A stretch of DNA of 64,000 bases from Sphingobacteriales bacterium (GTDB lineage: Bacteria > Bacteroidota > Bacteroidia > Chitinophagales > Chitinophagaceae). The stretch lies in contig JAAXIF010000065.1 of assembly GCA_012270485.1 (NCBI GenBank), positions 38,959 through 102,958 of the forward strand, given 5' to 3'. Positions 8,882 to 18,171 of this stretch are shown here, piece after piece. Every line of letters starts with the position of its first letter. Within the stretch, counting starts at the first letter, position 1. The position numbers and the translations under genes were made by a program. Under the pieces are notes generated by a model, which was given only the letters and a program-made list of their open reading frames with translations, did not search any database and was not told where the DNA came from.

Positions 8882-9874
8882 TTAGTGTTTCATTTCTTTC
8901 ATGTCCTTACTATTATCGTTCATGTTTTTCATGTTAGCTGCTGTCCCTTCTGCTACATTCATTACAAAATCACTTGTATAAATTTTACCCTTGCTTTGAA
9001 ATTGTATCCAGCCACGATATACACCGGGTTTTTCAAACGTAGTATGTAAATCGAATTTTCCACCTTCTACGCTTGGGTGTACATGCAAATATTTTTTATC
9101 GGCAAGGCTTACTACTACCATGTGGGCTTTTGCTCCAAGGTAATCTTCTAAGGTTGTCACATCTACTTCTTTGCCGTTTAGCATTACTACCCCCTTAATA
9201 TGCATCGGCATATTGGTTAAAAAATTACCCCCTTCAGGTGTGAGTGAGACAGAAAACCCATCCCCGGTGGTACCGGTTAGTCTATCTGCTCCATACACTT
9301 TTGCAGCTGGCACTGTACCTGCTACACTTACATTTAAATAATCAACCGTATGATTGGCACCGCTTGGCTTATAGTCAGCAAACAAAGTGTACTTGCCTGG
9401 AGCTGGAAATTTTTCTTTCACTGTGTAAGAACCATCTGCGTTGAGTTCAGGATGTATATGGTCAAACCAACTAAGGTCATCACTAACAACAATGAGGTGT
9501 ATTTTTTTGGTATGCTCTACATCCAATGGAACCTGCTCAGTAGGTTTATCTTTTATTTTTGGAGTCATGGATAAAGTAACTTCTTCTCCGGGCTTAGGAG
9601 ATGTCGGGCTATATGTAAACTGCATACTAACATTGTTTGGACCACCAGCATTGTCATTATGCTCCAGTTTCATGCCGCATTTTGGGCAGGTATCGCCTTC
9701 TTTGCCTGTTACTTCCGGGTGCATAGGGCAGGCATAAATATGGTCACCACCTTCATGCGACATTTCTGTTTTTGTTGAAGCGTTTTTTTTATCGCCACTG
9801 TCATTGCATGCTGCAAAGACCACGACAGAGCTAATAGCGAAAATTGCCATCGTAATTTTTAACACTTGTTTCAT
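8882..9874 (-). CDS. lipoprotein with heavy-metal-binding domain (HMBD) and FixH/YtkA-like region
   Basis: 330 residues. A lipobox (VVFAAC, Cys 22) marks it as a lipoprotein. Residues about 47-68 form an HMBD: YACPMHPEVT, then GDTCPKCGMKLE, with the CPMHP and CPKCGM ligands. A beta-sandwich portion follows, with HIHPELNADGSYTVKEKF and a second copy of the same style near the C-terminus (HVHPSVEGGKFDLHTTF), like repeats in FixH/YtkA-type or copper-chaperone-like proteins. The C-terminus is Met/Lys/Asp-rich (MKNMNDNSKDMKEMKH), echoing the tail of the protein at the left edge. It probably binds Cu or Ag outside the inner membrane. Confidence 0.8.
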   Translation of the reverse strand: MKQVLKITMAIFAISSVVVFAACNDSGDKKNASTKTEMSHEGGDHIYACPMHPEVTGKEGDTCPKCGMKLEHNDNAGGPNNVSMQFTYSPTSPKPGEEVTLSMTPKIKDKPTEQVPLDVEHTKKIHLIVVSDDLSWFDHIHPELNADGSYTVKEKFPAPGKYTLFADYKPSGANHTVDYLNVSVAGTVPAAKVYGADRLTGTTGDGFSVSLTPEGGNFLTNMPMHIKGVVMLNGKEVDVTTLEDYLGAKAHMVVVSLADKKYLHVHPSVEGGKFDLHTTFEKPGVYRGWIQFQSKGKIYTSDFVMNVAEGTAANMKNMNDNSKDMKEMKH

Positions 9875-9895
9875 TTGCTTTATTTTATTGAATAA

Positions 9896-10246
9896 TTAAT
9901 TGTGATCATGACCCTTATGATTATCTGTCGAGTTTTTTGCCTTCACTTTGGTCAGGTTCATATTGCATTTAGGACATTTTCCTGCCTTATTGTAAGTTTT
10001 ATCACCCTCACATTTCATGGGGCACTGGTAAATGGTATCGACCGGTTTTGGCACAGCCTTCAAATTCATATTGCATTTAGGGCATTTACCTGCTTTATCA
10101 TAGGTCTTATCGCCTTCGCACTTCATCGGGCATTGATAAATAACTGAATCGGCGACTGCAGTTTTATTTTTTGTTGATTGTGCATTTACAGCAGTAAAAC
10201 TAAAAACTGCTATTGCCAGTGAAAGGATAACGCTGATTTGTTTCAT
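9896..10246 (-). CDS. secreted protein with two HMBD repeats
   Basis: 116 residues: a signal peptide, then two near-identical units, each YQCPMKCEGDKTY, AGKCPKCNMNL (about residues 38-66 and 72-100), and a His-containing end (NHKGHDHN). Compared with the classical HMBD the CPMHP His is replaced by CPMKC, which gives an extra cysteine. The short size and export signal fit a periplasmic metal-binding protein. It lies 21 bp upstream of the HMBD lipoprotein gene on the same strand. Confidence 0.8.
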   Translation of the reverse strand: MKQISVILSLAIAVFSFTAVNAQSTKNKTAVADSVIYQCPMKCEGDKTYDKAGKCPKCNMNLKAVPKPVDTIYQCPMKCEGDKTYNKAGKCPKCNMNLTKVKAKNSTDNHKGHDHN

Positions 10247-10270
10247 TTTTTCTTTTTTATAATTTGAGAT

Positions 10271-10720
10271 TTATTTTGCTTTCCTAAATGAAGAATGTGT
10301 TTGCACAATCTTCCAGCCAGCTTTTGTTTTTCTTAAAACTGAAGTAGCTACTCCCTGACTTTTTATTTCCTTAGCATCTTTAGCAAGAACGATAGTATAG
10401 ATATACGTTTCCGTTGAAAAAGCATATTCACCTACCATTGTTACATCTACTTTATAATTACTGAAAGTGAAAGATTTGAACGCTTTCAGTTCGGGCCCCA
10501 GATGGTGTTCTAGATAATGACCAATTGTGCCTTCATCGCTCGCCTGTTCATACACTTTAGAGTCTTTTACAAAAAGATTCACAACACCGGCGGTGTCTAA
10601 TTTTTCAATTGCTTTTTTGTAATTGTTCAACACTGCTTTTACAGCTTCATTATCGCCGCTTTGTGCAAAGGTTGCGGTAAAAGTTGCCAGTAGCAGGGAC
10701 ATCATTAATAACTTTTTCAT
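10271..10720 (-). CDS. secreted NTF2-like (SnoaL/DUF4440) protein
   Basis: 149 residues with a signal peptide (MKKLLMMSLLLATFTATFA). The mature part follows the SnoaL/DUF4440 pattern: an N-terminal helix (VKAVLNNYKKAIEKLD), VVNLFVKDSKVYE, then strands with AFSTETYIYTIV and GWKIVQTHSSFR at the end. These cone-shaped alpha+beta domains act as small-ligand binding or enzyme scaffolds. No catalytic residues can be assigned. It lies between the efflux adaptor gene and the HMBD genes and is likely co-transcribed. Confidence 0.8.
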   Translation of the reverse strand: MKKLLMMSLLLATFTATFAQSGDNEAVKAVLNNYKKAIEKLDTAGVVNLFVKDSKVYEQASDEGTIGHYLEHHLGPELKAFKSFTFSNYKVDVTMVGEYAFSTETYIYTIVLAKDAKEIKSQGVATSVLRKTKAGWKIVQTHSSFRKAK

Positions 10721-10739
10721 GTTTGTTTGTTTATTTTGG

Positions 10740-12419
10740 TTATTGATTTAAATACATCATTTTCATTTGATACACATTGGCAGTAACAACTCTTTCGCCG
10801 TCTTCAGTACCCTTGGTGACAACGGTAAACTTATCATTGCTTTGCCCTTTCACTATGAAGCTGATACTATACTGTTCAGCTTTATCTTTTATAAAAATGG
10901 CCGGCTTACCATTCACATCAGTAATTGCTTCATTAGGTATCACTACCTGCCGGATGACATTATTTCCTGTCATCCGCACATTTATATTCTCACCAATTTT
11001 GAACTGCCCTCTTGGATTGATGATTTCAAATACGACTTTCTGAGATTGGTTACCTGTATTTACTGATTGGGCAGTGCTGATCACTTTCAATGTATAAACC
11101 AGTGTATCTGTATTTGAAATGGTGGTAAACCCTGTTGCTAGTTTCAATTTTTGAGCGTCACCTGCAAATACCTGGGCTTCCACAAATACCTGATCAAGAT
11201 TGGTTATTTCAAACAAGGTTTCTCCGCTGTTTACCACAGCACCAATTGCATAATTAAATGTGCCAACAACACCACTAACAGGAGAAGAAAGGCTTATAGT
11301 TTTTGTATTACCGGTATTCTTTCCGGTATTGGCATCAAAGAGTGCCTTATTTTTCTGGGCACTTTCTAAACGGGCTTTGGCCTCGGTAATATCTTTCTTT
11401 GCGGCAATGTCTGCTATACCCAACAACCTGTCATATTGCGCTTTGGCAGCTTCATATTCTGCATTTACACTGTTACTTTGGGCGTTGATACTAATTTGCG
11501 TCCCGGCATCAACTTGTTGCTCTATTACAGCTACCACTTGCCCTTTGCCAACCCGTTGACCGGGAGCTACTCTTAATGAAACGATTTTACCTGATTGCGG
11601 CGTTTGTATGACTGCCCGGCCCTGCGGAGCTGCAGTTACTGTTCCTAGTAAAACGGATGATTCATTAAAATCACCTGTGCTAATTTTCTGCGTTTGAATA
11701 TTAAAAAGGAATTGTGTTTCCTTTTCAATTATAAAGGTGGTGGAAGAGCCACTGCCAGTTTTGCCTGCCGCATCACCATGGTCTTCACCACCATGTGCAG
11801 ATACCGGATTGTAAGTGGCTGTTGGCAAAAGACAAAAAAGAATAATTGCTCCCGTAATTATTTTCCTGCTGCGACCTCTGGTAACAAAGAACATAACAAG
11901 TAAGCCGGTCAGTAAACCAATCAAACCAAAAAACCAATTGCTGCTGTACCAATGAGAATGCGGGGTACTTTCTGTTGTAACCGCTGCAGTCAATTCTTTC
12001 CCTATTTCAATATTGTTTAGCTGAATTAAATCAATGCCTGCATGGCTATTGATATTGAGTACAAGATTGTATGCCTTCTTTGCCGGAAATGTGGTTTTCA
12101 ATTCAAATACGCCCTTATCAATCCTTGTAACAGTAATCTTTATATTAGGATTGTCAGCTACTGTCACTTCCATTATAGCACTGTCGATAGGGCTATTGGT
12201 ATTGTATTCACTTAAATACAAACGAAGCGATGCTTCCTTGCCTGGTACTATCGGGCTGTACTTTAACAATACTTCATAGACTTCAGAAGCAGCCTCAGAG
12301 GAGAAATAACTTGCAGGTGATATAGCTGTTTTTTTAGCATCACCATGGTCTTCGCCGCCATGTGCAAATGTAAATACCGGCAATAGCCCCAATAAAAATT
12401 GAATGATTATTCGTTTCAT
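10740..12419 (-). CDS. CusB/CzcB-family periplasmic adaptor (membrane fusion protein)
   Basis: 559 residues, longer than usual because of an N-terminal extension of about 170 residues with a His motif (HGGEDHGDAKK), a beta domain and one TM segment (about 158-178). A second HGGEDHGDAAGK motif follows (about residue 208). The adaptor core comes after: a lipoyl-type half (VIQTPQSGKIVSLRVAPGQ), a helical hairpin with coiled-coil character (about 310-360), a second lipoyl half (SLSSPVSGVVGTFNYAIG), and beta-barrel and membrane-proximal domains. It would link the RND pump to the TolC-like channel. Its ATG overlaps the stop of the channel gene (ATGA), so the two are translationally coupled. Confidence 0.9.
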   Translation of the reverse strand: MKRIIIQFLLGLLPVFTFAHGGEDHGDAKKTAISPASYFSSEAASEVYEVLLKYSPIVPGKEASLRLYLSEYNTNSPIDSAIMEVTVADNPNIKITVTRIDKGVFELKTTFPAKKAYNLVLNINSHAGIDLIQLNNIEIGKELTAAVTTESTPHSHWYSSNWFFGLIGLLTGLLVMFFVTRGRSRKIITGAIILFCLLPTATYNPVSAHGGEDHGDAAGKTGSGSSTTFIIEKETQFLFNIQTQKISTGDFNESSVLLGTVTAAPQGRAVIQTPQSGKIVSLRVAPGQRVGKGQVVAVIEQQVDAGTQISINAQSNSVNAEYEAAKAQYDRLLGIADIAAKKDITEAKARLESAQKNKALFDANTGKNTGNTKTISLSSPVSGVVGTFNYAIGAVVNSGETLFEITNLDQVFVEAQVFAGDAQKLKLATGFTTISNTDTLVYTLKVISTAQSVNTGNQSQKVVFEIINPRGQFKIGENINVRMTGNNVIRQVVIPNEAITDVNGKPAIFIKDKAEQYSISFIVKGQSNDKFTVVTKGTEDGERVVTANVYQMKMMYLNQ

Positions 12420-13606
12420 AACTGACCCATTAAATATTTGTGATTGATAACGCTGAGATTATAATTTCGTAGTGCTTCCAGGTATTTCTGGTAAACAGTG
12501 TAAGCATCGTTGCTGTTTCTTAGTAAACTGATATAATCAATTTCACCACTCACAAAAAAGCGTTGTGAAGTAGTAATCACCTCCTGTGCTTTTCTTAACC
12601 CTGTTTGTTGATAATACTGAACAGACTGCCAATTGGTTCGCATTTCGCTGTTTGTATTAATCGTTTGTGCAGATAAGTCTTGCTGCAATCCCTGCTGTTT
12701 GCTTTGAATAACCTGTTGCTCCGTTTTGGCAGCATTGATATTACTTTTATATTGTCCGAACCATAACGGAATAGTTACGCCAACCCTGAAACGATTCAAC
12801 CATTTCGTATCCCTTTCGCCCTGGTTGAAATAACCAAAAGCCAACCCAGGTAGCGCCTTGCTTTTTTGCAATGCAATATTTTGTTTGGCTACATTCTCCT
12901 GCTGCTGTAATATCTGTAGGGCAGGATTTGCAAATAACGCTATGGAATCAGGCACAAGAGATAACTGTACCTGAGAAAGTGAAATAGCAAGTGGCTCTAC
13001 TGAAATAGGATCTTTAATGCCTGTGAACCATTGCAACTGCGCTTTTAAAGAGGAGGCTCTTACAAGCGACTGTTGATATTGATTATGAATTTCACCATAC
13101 TGTGTTTCAGCAAATGTTTGCTGCAGATAGTCTATTTGTCCAGCATTAAACTGGCGAATAGCAGATAGCTTTATCTTTTCATAGAGTGTATCCTGTATGT
13201 ATAATTGTGAGGCTAGCGAATCAGCGTATTGTATTTCTAAGTATAAGACTTTAACTCGATACTTTAACTCTGCTTCTGTTAGTTGCTTTTCTTTTTGCGC
13301 CACACCAATTTGCTGCTTTTGCAAACGGTACTGATTACTGTACACGGTGGGGAATTCAAACGACTGCGTAATGCTACCGGTATAAAAGTTACCTGTAGGG
13401 CTTTCCCAAAAGAACTCGGGATTAGGAAGATTGATGGCTGATTTCAGTAACTGCTGCTGTTGTTTTACTTGCAGTGATGCAGCTTGGATATTCTTGTTAT
13501 TAGCCAATGCCTTAGACACAGCTTCATCTTCTGTGAGCACCTGCTGTGCCGATGCCGAAAAACTGATGAAGCCTGTAAGAAAAACGATGATACGATATCT
13601 GAACAT
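12416..13606 (-). CDS. TolC-family outer-membrane channel (CzcC/CusC-like)
   Basis: 396 residues with a signal peptide (ending SFSASA). Helical repeats with the TolC pattern are visible: LTEDEAVSKALANNKNIQAA near the N-terminus, NLPNPEFFWESP, a second repeat after residue 215, and VGVTIPLWFG near 275. The length matches short heavy-metal CzcC-type channels. It is the first gene of the channel-adaptor pair and sits 4 bp overlapped with the adaptor gene. A gap of about 90 bp separates it from the HYC_CC_PP-like gene. Confidence 0.88.
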   Translation of the reverse strand: MFRYRIIVFLTGFISFSASAQQVLTEDEAVSKALANNKNIQAASLQVKQQQQLLKSAINLPNPEFFWESPTGNFYTGSITQSFEFPTVYSNQYRLQKQQIGVAQKEKQLTEAELKYRVKVLYLEIQYADSLASQLYIQDTLYEKIKLSAIRQFNAGQIDYLQQTFAETQYGEIHNQYQQSLVRASSLKAQLQWFTGIKDPISVEPLAISLSQVQLSLVPDSIALFANPALQILQQQENVAKQNIALQKSKALPGLAFGYFNQGERDTKWLNRFRVGVTIPLWFGQYKSNINAAKTEQQVIQSKQQGLQQDLSAQTINTNSEMRTNWQSVQYYQQTGLRKAQEVITTSQRFFVSGEIDYISLLRNSNDAYTVYQKYLEALRNYNLSVINHKYLMGQL

Positions 13607-13697
13607 AAAAATTGATTACGGTAAAACAAATAGCCTCATATTGCAAAACGCAAATGAAGTTGGATGAAGCAAAAAAGCTTCACCTGTTTTACCATAA

Positions 13698-14228
13698 TCA
13701 AATCTGGAAACGCTGAATCGCTATGCGTATTTCAGTCGGTGGGGGGTAATAAAAACGAACCTTATAATGGACAGGAAAATCCTTGACAGCCGCTGAGAAA
13801 TCAATATTAAAATAAGTACTAAGAATTGCCACAAATACCGGCACATTGATACCAGTAGTATTTACGGAAATATTTTTATCCAAATCTTGAAACTCGAGTA
13901 CTTCATTGGTGCAACATCCGCCATCCTCTTTTGTAAGTAAGTTGTTGCCATCAACGGGAATTAGTGTTGTGGGCTCACTATCATGTTGGTGATTAATGCC
14001 ATTTTCATGAACATGATTTGTTACTGTTGCTGTTTCCTTTTCATGAACATGGTTTTTCCCATCCTTGTGAATATGCACTTCTGCAGACGCTTCAGTTTGG
14101 TTATGATGAGAGGAAGAATTAAAACCCATATCTACACCTATAGCACAGGCAAAACCCACAGCCGTATTTGTCGCAAATACAACCAGCAGGAACAGCGCTT
14201 TCAGTTTTATGGATAAACTCCGTTTCAT
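13698..14228 (-). CDS. His-rich HYC_CC_PP-like secreted protein
   Basis: 176 residues with an N-terminal export signal. The middle is a repeated His-rich stretch (HIHKDGKNHVHEKE, NHVHENGINHQHD). The C-terminal third resembles the HYC_CC_PP family found beside Bacteroidota metal genes: a GGCC pair (about residue 103) and a late YYPPP before a basic and hydrophobic end. The expected N-terminal HYC is replaced by CAIG. It is the most upstream gene of the minus-strand block and is divergent from the TonB-dependent receptor. A periplasmic metal-binding role is inferred. Confidence 0.65.
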   Translation of the reverse strand: MKRSLSIKLKALFLLVVFATNTAVGFACAIGVDMGFNSSSHHNQTEASAEVHIHKDGKNHVHEKETATVTNHVHENGINHQHDSEPTTLIPVDGNNLLTKEDGGCCTNEVLEFQDLDKNISVNTTGINVPVFVAILSTYFNIDFSAAVKDFPVHYKVRFYYPPPTEIRIAIQRFQI

Positions 14229-14651
14229 TTATGATGGCTAAAATAAGAGTTTTTAGCGAACCTCTACTCCTTTTAAAGACGAAGATATGGCAGAATGGTT
14301 TAGCAAATTTGTAAAATTATAGACAATTTTTATAAAATTTTGCTGCCACTTACAGCTATTCTTGCTTGGCTTTCCCGTTGAAAATGTAGCATTTACGTCA
14401 GCTAAACGTGTTTTTACCCCTTTTTTCCTGATAGCCTCACCCCACTCAACTGAAATTACTGAATCACCGAATTACTATCATATAATAACAGCCGCATGAT
14501 TTTAATAGTACAAGTTAAATGAAAAATAGGTTGCCTGTCTGCTATTTATTGACTAAAACCTAAATATTTCCGCATTGCATAACTCTATTTCCCTTTTACA
14601 TAAGTGGTATTACACAAAGCATGAGCACTTTTGCAATTCTAAACCATACTT
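14229..14651. promoter_or_regulatory. divergent intergenic region between the metal block and the TonB receptor
   Basis: This 423-bp AT-rich gap holds no convincing ORF. It must contain the promoters for the minus-strand block (from 14228) and for the receptor (from 14652). I could not place a convincing TTTG/TAnnTTTG pair or an operator. Confidence 0.4.
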
Positions 14652-16853
14652 ATGAGTAAAAGAGAGCTTGTTTTGTGTTTAATGATATTGGTATTAAATG
14701 TAGCTACCGGGCAACCCAAAAAAGGAAAGATTGATACACTACTCATAAAAAGCTTGCCCGATGTGACCGTAGTGGGAAGAAACAGCAAAAGCGATTATCA
14801 GCAAATGCCGGAAATTGTTGGCACTAATATTTATGCAGGTAAAAAGAATACACTGATTGTACTGGACAATGTGCAGGGCAATGTAGTAACAAATAACATG
14901 CGACAGGTACTGGCAAAAGTGCCCGGAATCCATATCTGGGAAAGCGACCCCAGCGGAATTCAGATTGGTATTGCTGCCCGTGGGTTAAGCCCCAACCGGA
15001 GTTGGGAGTTTAATGTGCGTCAAAACGGATATGATATTGCTGCTGATCCCTTTGGCTATCCAGAAGCATATTATAATCCGCAGCTACAGGCTGTGCAACG
15101 GATAGAAATTGTAAGGGGACAGGGGTCTTTGCAATATGGCCCACAATTTGGCGGATTGGTAAATTACATTCTCAGAAATGGTAGTGAAATAAACAAACCT
15201 TTTGAATTTGAAACACAGCAAACAGTTGGAAGCAATGGCCTATTCAACAGCTATAATGCAATAGGTGGCAAGAAGGGAAAAGTTCATTATTATACATTTT
15301 TTGATCATCGTAATGGAGACGGATGGAGAGAAAACAGCCGCTATTTTACCAACGCAGGCTATGGTACTGTAACCTATAATTTTACAACAAAATTTTCATT
15401 AACGGCTGAAGTTATGCGTTCGCATATCCGCAGTCAACAACCAGGTGGTTTAACAGATGTACAAATAATGCAGGATGCCCAACAAAGTTTCCGCGGCCGG
15501 AATTGGTTTGACATAACCTGGACAACCCCCGCATTAATCGCCAACTATCAAATAAATGAAAACGCCCGGTGGAATACGAAACTATTTAGCACCATTGGTG
15601 ACAGGAACAGTGTTGGCTTTTTGCAATCCATCAACATAAAAGACAGTATTAACCCTGCATCACTGAACTACAACAACAGGGTAGTGAATCTTGACCAATA
15701 CAGGAACTATGGAATGGAAAGCCGCATCATCACTGATTACCATCTCGGCAAAATGAAAAATACTTTATCTGCTGGTATCCGTTTATATACCGGCACTACC
15801 ACCAGGCAGGCCGACGGTAAAGGAACAACAGGTACAGGATATGATGTTACCACAACCGGTAATTATCCCCGTGATATTATTTTTAAGTCCAGAAACACAG
15901 CTGCATTTGCAGAAAATATTTTTCGCATCAGCGATAAGTTTTTGATAATACCTGGAATAAGATATGAATGGCTGGAAGGCTCATCTTCCGGACGAAATGG
16001 ATATACAACAGGGGGTACAGAAATAATCTTACAGAATATTACAAGAGATAGAAGTTTTGTTCTCGCTGGTGTGGGAACAGAGTACCATATTACCAGGTCT
16101 ACTGAGATATATGCAAATTTTTCCCAGGCTTATCGCCCTATTCAGTTTGCAAATTTGCAAGCTCCACCTACAACCGATGTGGTTGACGCAGATTTGAAAG
16201 ATGCAAAGGGATACAATATTGATTTAGGCTACCGTGGTAAAGTGAAAGATTTTCTTCAGTTTGATATAAGTGGATTTTACTTACAGTATGATAACCGTGT
16301 AGGGACAATTACTGTTAGCGGAACACCTTCATACCGGCTTATTACTAATGTTGGTAGCACTACCAGCAAAGGGTTTGAGGGGTATGTAGAATTTAATCCT
16401 TTCAGGGCATTCGGAAAAAGAAAGGATGCAGATTTAATTATTTTTGGGTCTTACGGATATACAGATGCCAAATACAGTGGCAACCACAAAGATGCCAGTA
16501 CAAAAGGTAAGAAAGTGGAGAATGCACCAACGAATATTTTCCGGGGTGGAATAACAGGCGGTTACAAAGGTTTTTTATTAACTGTACAGATGAGCAATGT
16601 AGGAGAAACCTTTAGCGATGCCAATAATACAGTTACACCTTCGGCAAATGGCAACAATGGTTTAATACCGTCTTATACTGTAACTGATTTAACAGCTACA
16701 TATAAATTTTCAAAAGGGCTAAACCTGAAAGCAGGAACAAATAATTTATTTAACGAAAGATATTTCACCCGCAGAGCAGGTGGTTATCCGGGACCGGGTG
16801 CTTTACCGGCTGATGGAAGAACATTCTTTATATCTGTTGGAGCAAAATTTTAA
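14652..16853 (+). CDS. TonB-dependent outer-membrane receptor (FecA-like)
   Basis: 733 residues. A short signal (MSKRELVLCLMILVLNVATG) is followed directly by a plug domain (about 35-165) with LPDVTVVGR as a TonB-box-like start, GIQIGIAARGLSPNRSWEF and VQRIEIVRGQGSLQYGPQ. A 22-strand barrel follows, with IPGIRYEWL, YANFSQAYRPIQF and GYNIDLGYRG, and it ends RTFFISVGAKF with the terminal Phe. There is no N-terminal carboxypeptidase-like domain. The style resembles FecA (ferric citrate) receptors. Its ligand is unknown; a metal-chelate substrate would fit the divergent metal-resistance genes. Confidence 0.88.
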   Translation: MSKRELVLCLMILVLNVATGQPKKGKIDTLLIKSLPDVTVVGRNSKSDYQQMPEIVGTNIYAGKKNTLIVLDNVQGNVVTNNMRQVLAKVPGIHIWESDPSGIQIGIAARGLSPNRSWEFNVRQNGYDIAADPFGYPEAYYNPQLQAVQRIEIVRGQGSLQYGPQFGGLVNYILRNGSEINKPFEFETQQTVGSNGLFNSYNAIGGKKGKVHYYTFFDHRNGDGWRENSRYFTNAGYGTVTYNFTTKFSLTAEVMRSHIRSQQPGGLTDVQIMQDAQQSFRGRNWFDITWTTPALIANYQINENARWNTKLFSTIGDRNSVGFLQSINIKDSINPASLNYNNRVVNLDQYRNYGMESRIITDYHLGKMKNTLSAGIRLYTGTTTRQADGKGTTGTGYDVTTTGNYPRDIIFKSRNTAAFAENIFRISDKFLIIPGIRYEWLEGSSSGRNGYTTGGTEIILQNITRDRSFVLAGVGTEYHITRSTEIYANFSQAYRPIQFANLQAPPTTDVVDADLKDAKGYNIDLGYRGKVKDFLQFDISGFYLQYDNRVGTITVSGTPSYRLITNVGSTTSKGFEGYVEFNPFRAFGKRKDADLIIFGSYGYTDAKYSGNHKDASTKGKKVENAPTNIFRGGITGGYKGFLLTVQMSNVGETFSDANNTVTPSANGNNGLIPSYTVTDLTATYKFSKGLNLKAGTNNLFNERYFTRRAGGYPGPGALPADGRTFFISVGAKF

Positions 16854-16856
16854 ACG

Positions 16857-16888
16857 AAAAGCGGCAGTAATATTAACTGCCGCTTTTT
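16857..16888. terminator. bidirectional rho-independent terminator
   Basis: GCGGCAGT pairs with ACTGCCGC (16861-16883) around a seven-base loop, with an A-run on the left and a T-run on the right. It lies between convergent genes and would end both the receptor gene (+) and the possible nuclease gene (-). Confidence 0.9.
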
Positions 16889-18134
16889 ATACTGCCTTCG
16901 CTATTTTCTCCATAATATGATGGCTCTCGCCAAATTTGCACAGTGCATCGCAATGACTACGTAATTCAGAAAAGAGGATATATTTGATTACTACATTGTT
17001 TTGCTTAATTGCAGGACGGGAAAGTTGAAGACAAACATCTTTTTCTCTTTTATCAGGCACAATCAGATAGAACACTTCATCACCATCTGCAATTGTATAA
17101 CTCAAATCTGTCAACCTTAATATGCCTGAATAAATACTGGTACTTTTTTCCACTTCAAAAGCAGCAATGACGTTATTTGTTCCCTTCTGAAACCAAAGAA
17201 CATCTATTAGTTTGACAGTATTCAATGTATCTTTTTCCAATCGGATATCGGGGAATTGTTGTAAGCTCATAAATGAAAAACTGTTACCACAGTGTGATTT
17301 TGATCTGTCGTTAGAAGCGGCAATCACATCATAGCCCAAGGCACTACCTATTTTCAATAAATGATATTGCATCTCCGTATGCAGATTTTCTTCATCCTTT
17401 TCCTGCTGCACACTTTCCTGCCTTTTTTCAATTAGTTTTTCCAATTTCTTTCGTTCAGGCTCGGATAAATAGACATCTGTACCCAGTATCAATTTTTGGG
17501 TCCCTATTTCAAATAATAGACCAGCAAAAGCGCCTAAATCGGATGACAGTTCTGAACGATACTGGGTATTGGTATCAATCATTACTTCTCTCAGCTTAAG
17601 GTATTCACTCCAGCTACCTAATTTCTTTTTGTCTTTGTATAGGAAATTGAACCCATTAATAATAGCAGTGTTAAATGGAGGAATAATGGTTGGGTGAAGA
17701 AAATAAAGGATACTCGCAACAGCAGGGCCAAGGCCTTTAATTTTTAAACCATCGAGTCTTATGATTTCTTTAAGAATCTGTTCCTCAGTCTTTGCATTCA
17801 AACAACTTTCTAAGAATTGTCCGAATGCCTGTTTATTGTTTTCATTCTCATAAATATCAGGAATCCTCAACTTGGGTTTCCAGTAAAATGGATGGGAAGC
17901 TCCTTCAAATACCTGCTTTTGTTCTGTAATGCAGGTAAGCACAAACTCTAACGAAGACCCTTTAAAATCAGCGGGAAATTTTTTACCCTTAATATCATCA
18001 ATTACCTGCATAACGCCACGACGGATAGAACGAAACGCCTTTAGCCGTTCCTCATTATTGATGAACCAGGTGTTGTATACAGACTGATTATCTTCTTTAT
18101 ATTGCCGTATTAGTAGTGCTAATTTATTGTTCAT
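16887..18134 (-). CDS. putative HhH-like plus PD-(D/E)XK-like nuclease-domain protein
   Basis: 415 residues with no export signal; not a family I can name. Residues about 135-175 contain LDGLKIKGLGPAVASILYFL followed by PPFNTAIINGF, which resembles the helix-hairpin-helix region of DNA-glycosylase-like folds. A charged helix (about 230-255) leads to a C-terminal half with YHLLKIGSALGYDV, KLIDVLWFQKG and NVIAAFEVEKSTS, a D...ExE pattern compatible with a PD-(D/E)XK nuclease in which the final Lys comes from EVEK. It is 37 bp downstream of the desaturase gene. A DNA-targeting or defence role is inference. A decayed copy of its 5' end lies at 20441-20551. Confidence 0.6.
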   Translation of the reverse strand: MNNKLALLIRQYKEDNQSVYNTWFINNEERLKAFRSIRRGVMQVIDDIKGKKFPADFKGSSLEFVLTCITEQKQVFEGASHPFYWKPKLRIPDIYENENNKQAFGQFLESCLNAKTEEQILKEIIRLDGLKIKGLGPAVASILYFLHPTIIPPFNTAIINGFNFLYKDKKKLGSWSEYLKLREVMIDTNTQYRSELSSDLGAFAGLLFEIGTQKLILGTDVYLSEPERKKLEKLIEKRQESVQQEKDEENLHTEMQYHLLKIGSALGYDVIAASNDRSKSHCGNSFSFMSLQQFPDIRLEKDTLNTVKLIDVLWFQKGTNNVIAAFEVEKSTSIYSGILRLTDLSYTIADGDEVFYLIVPDKREKDVCLQLSRPAIKQNNVVIKYILFSELRSHCDALCKFGESHHIMEKIAKAV

Positions 18135-18171
18135 ATGCTGCTTAAAACAGCAAAATACAGTATTTGACCCA

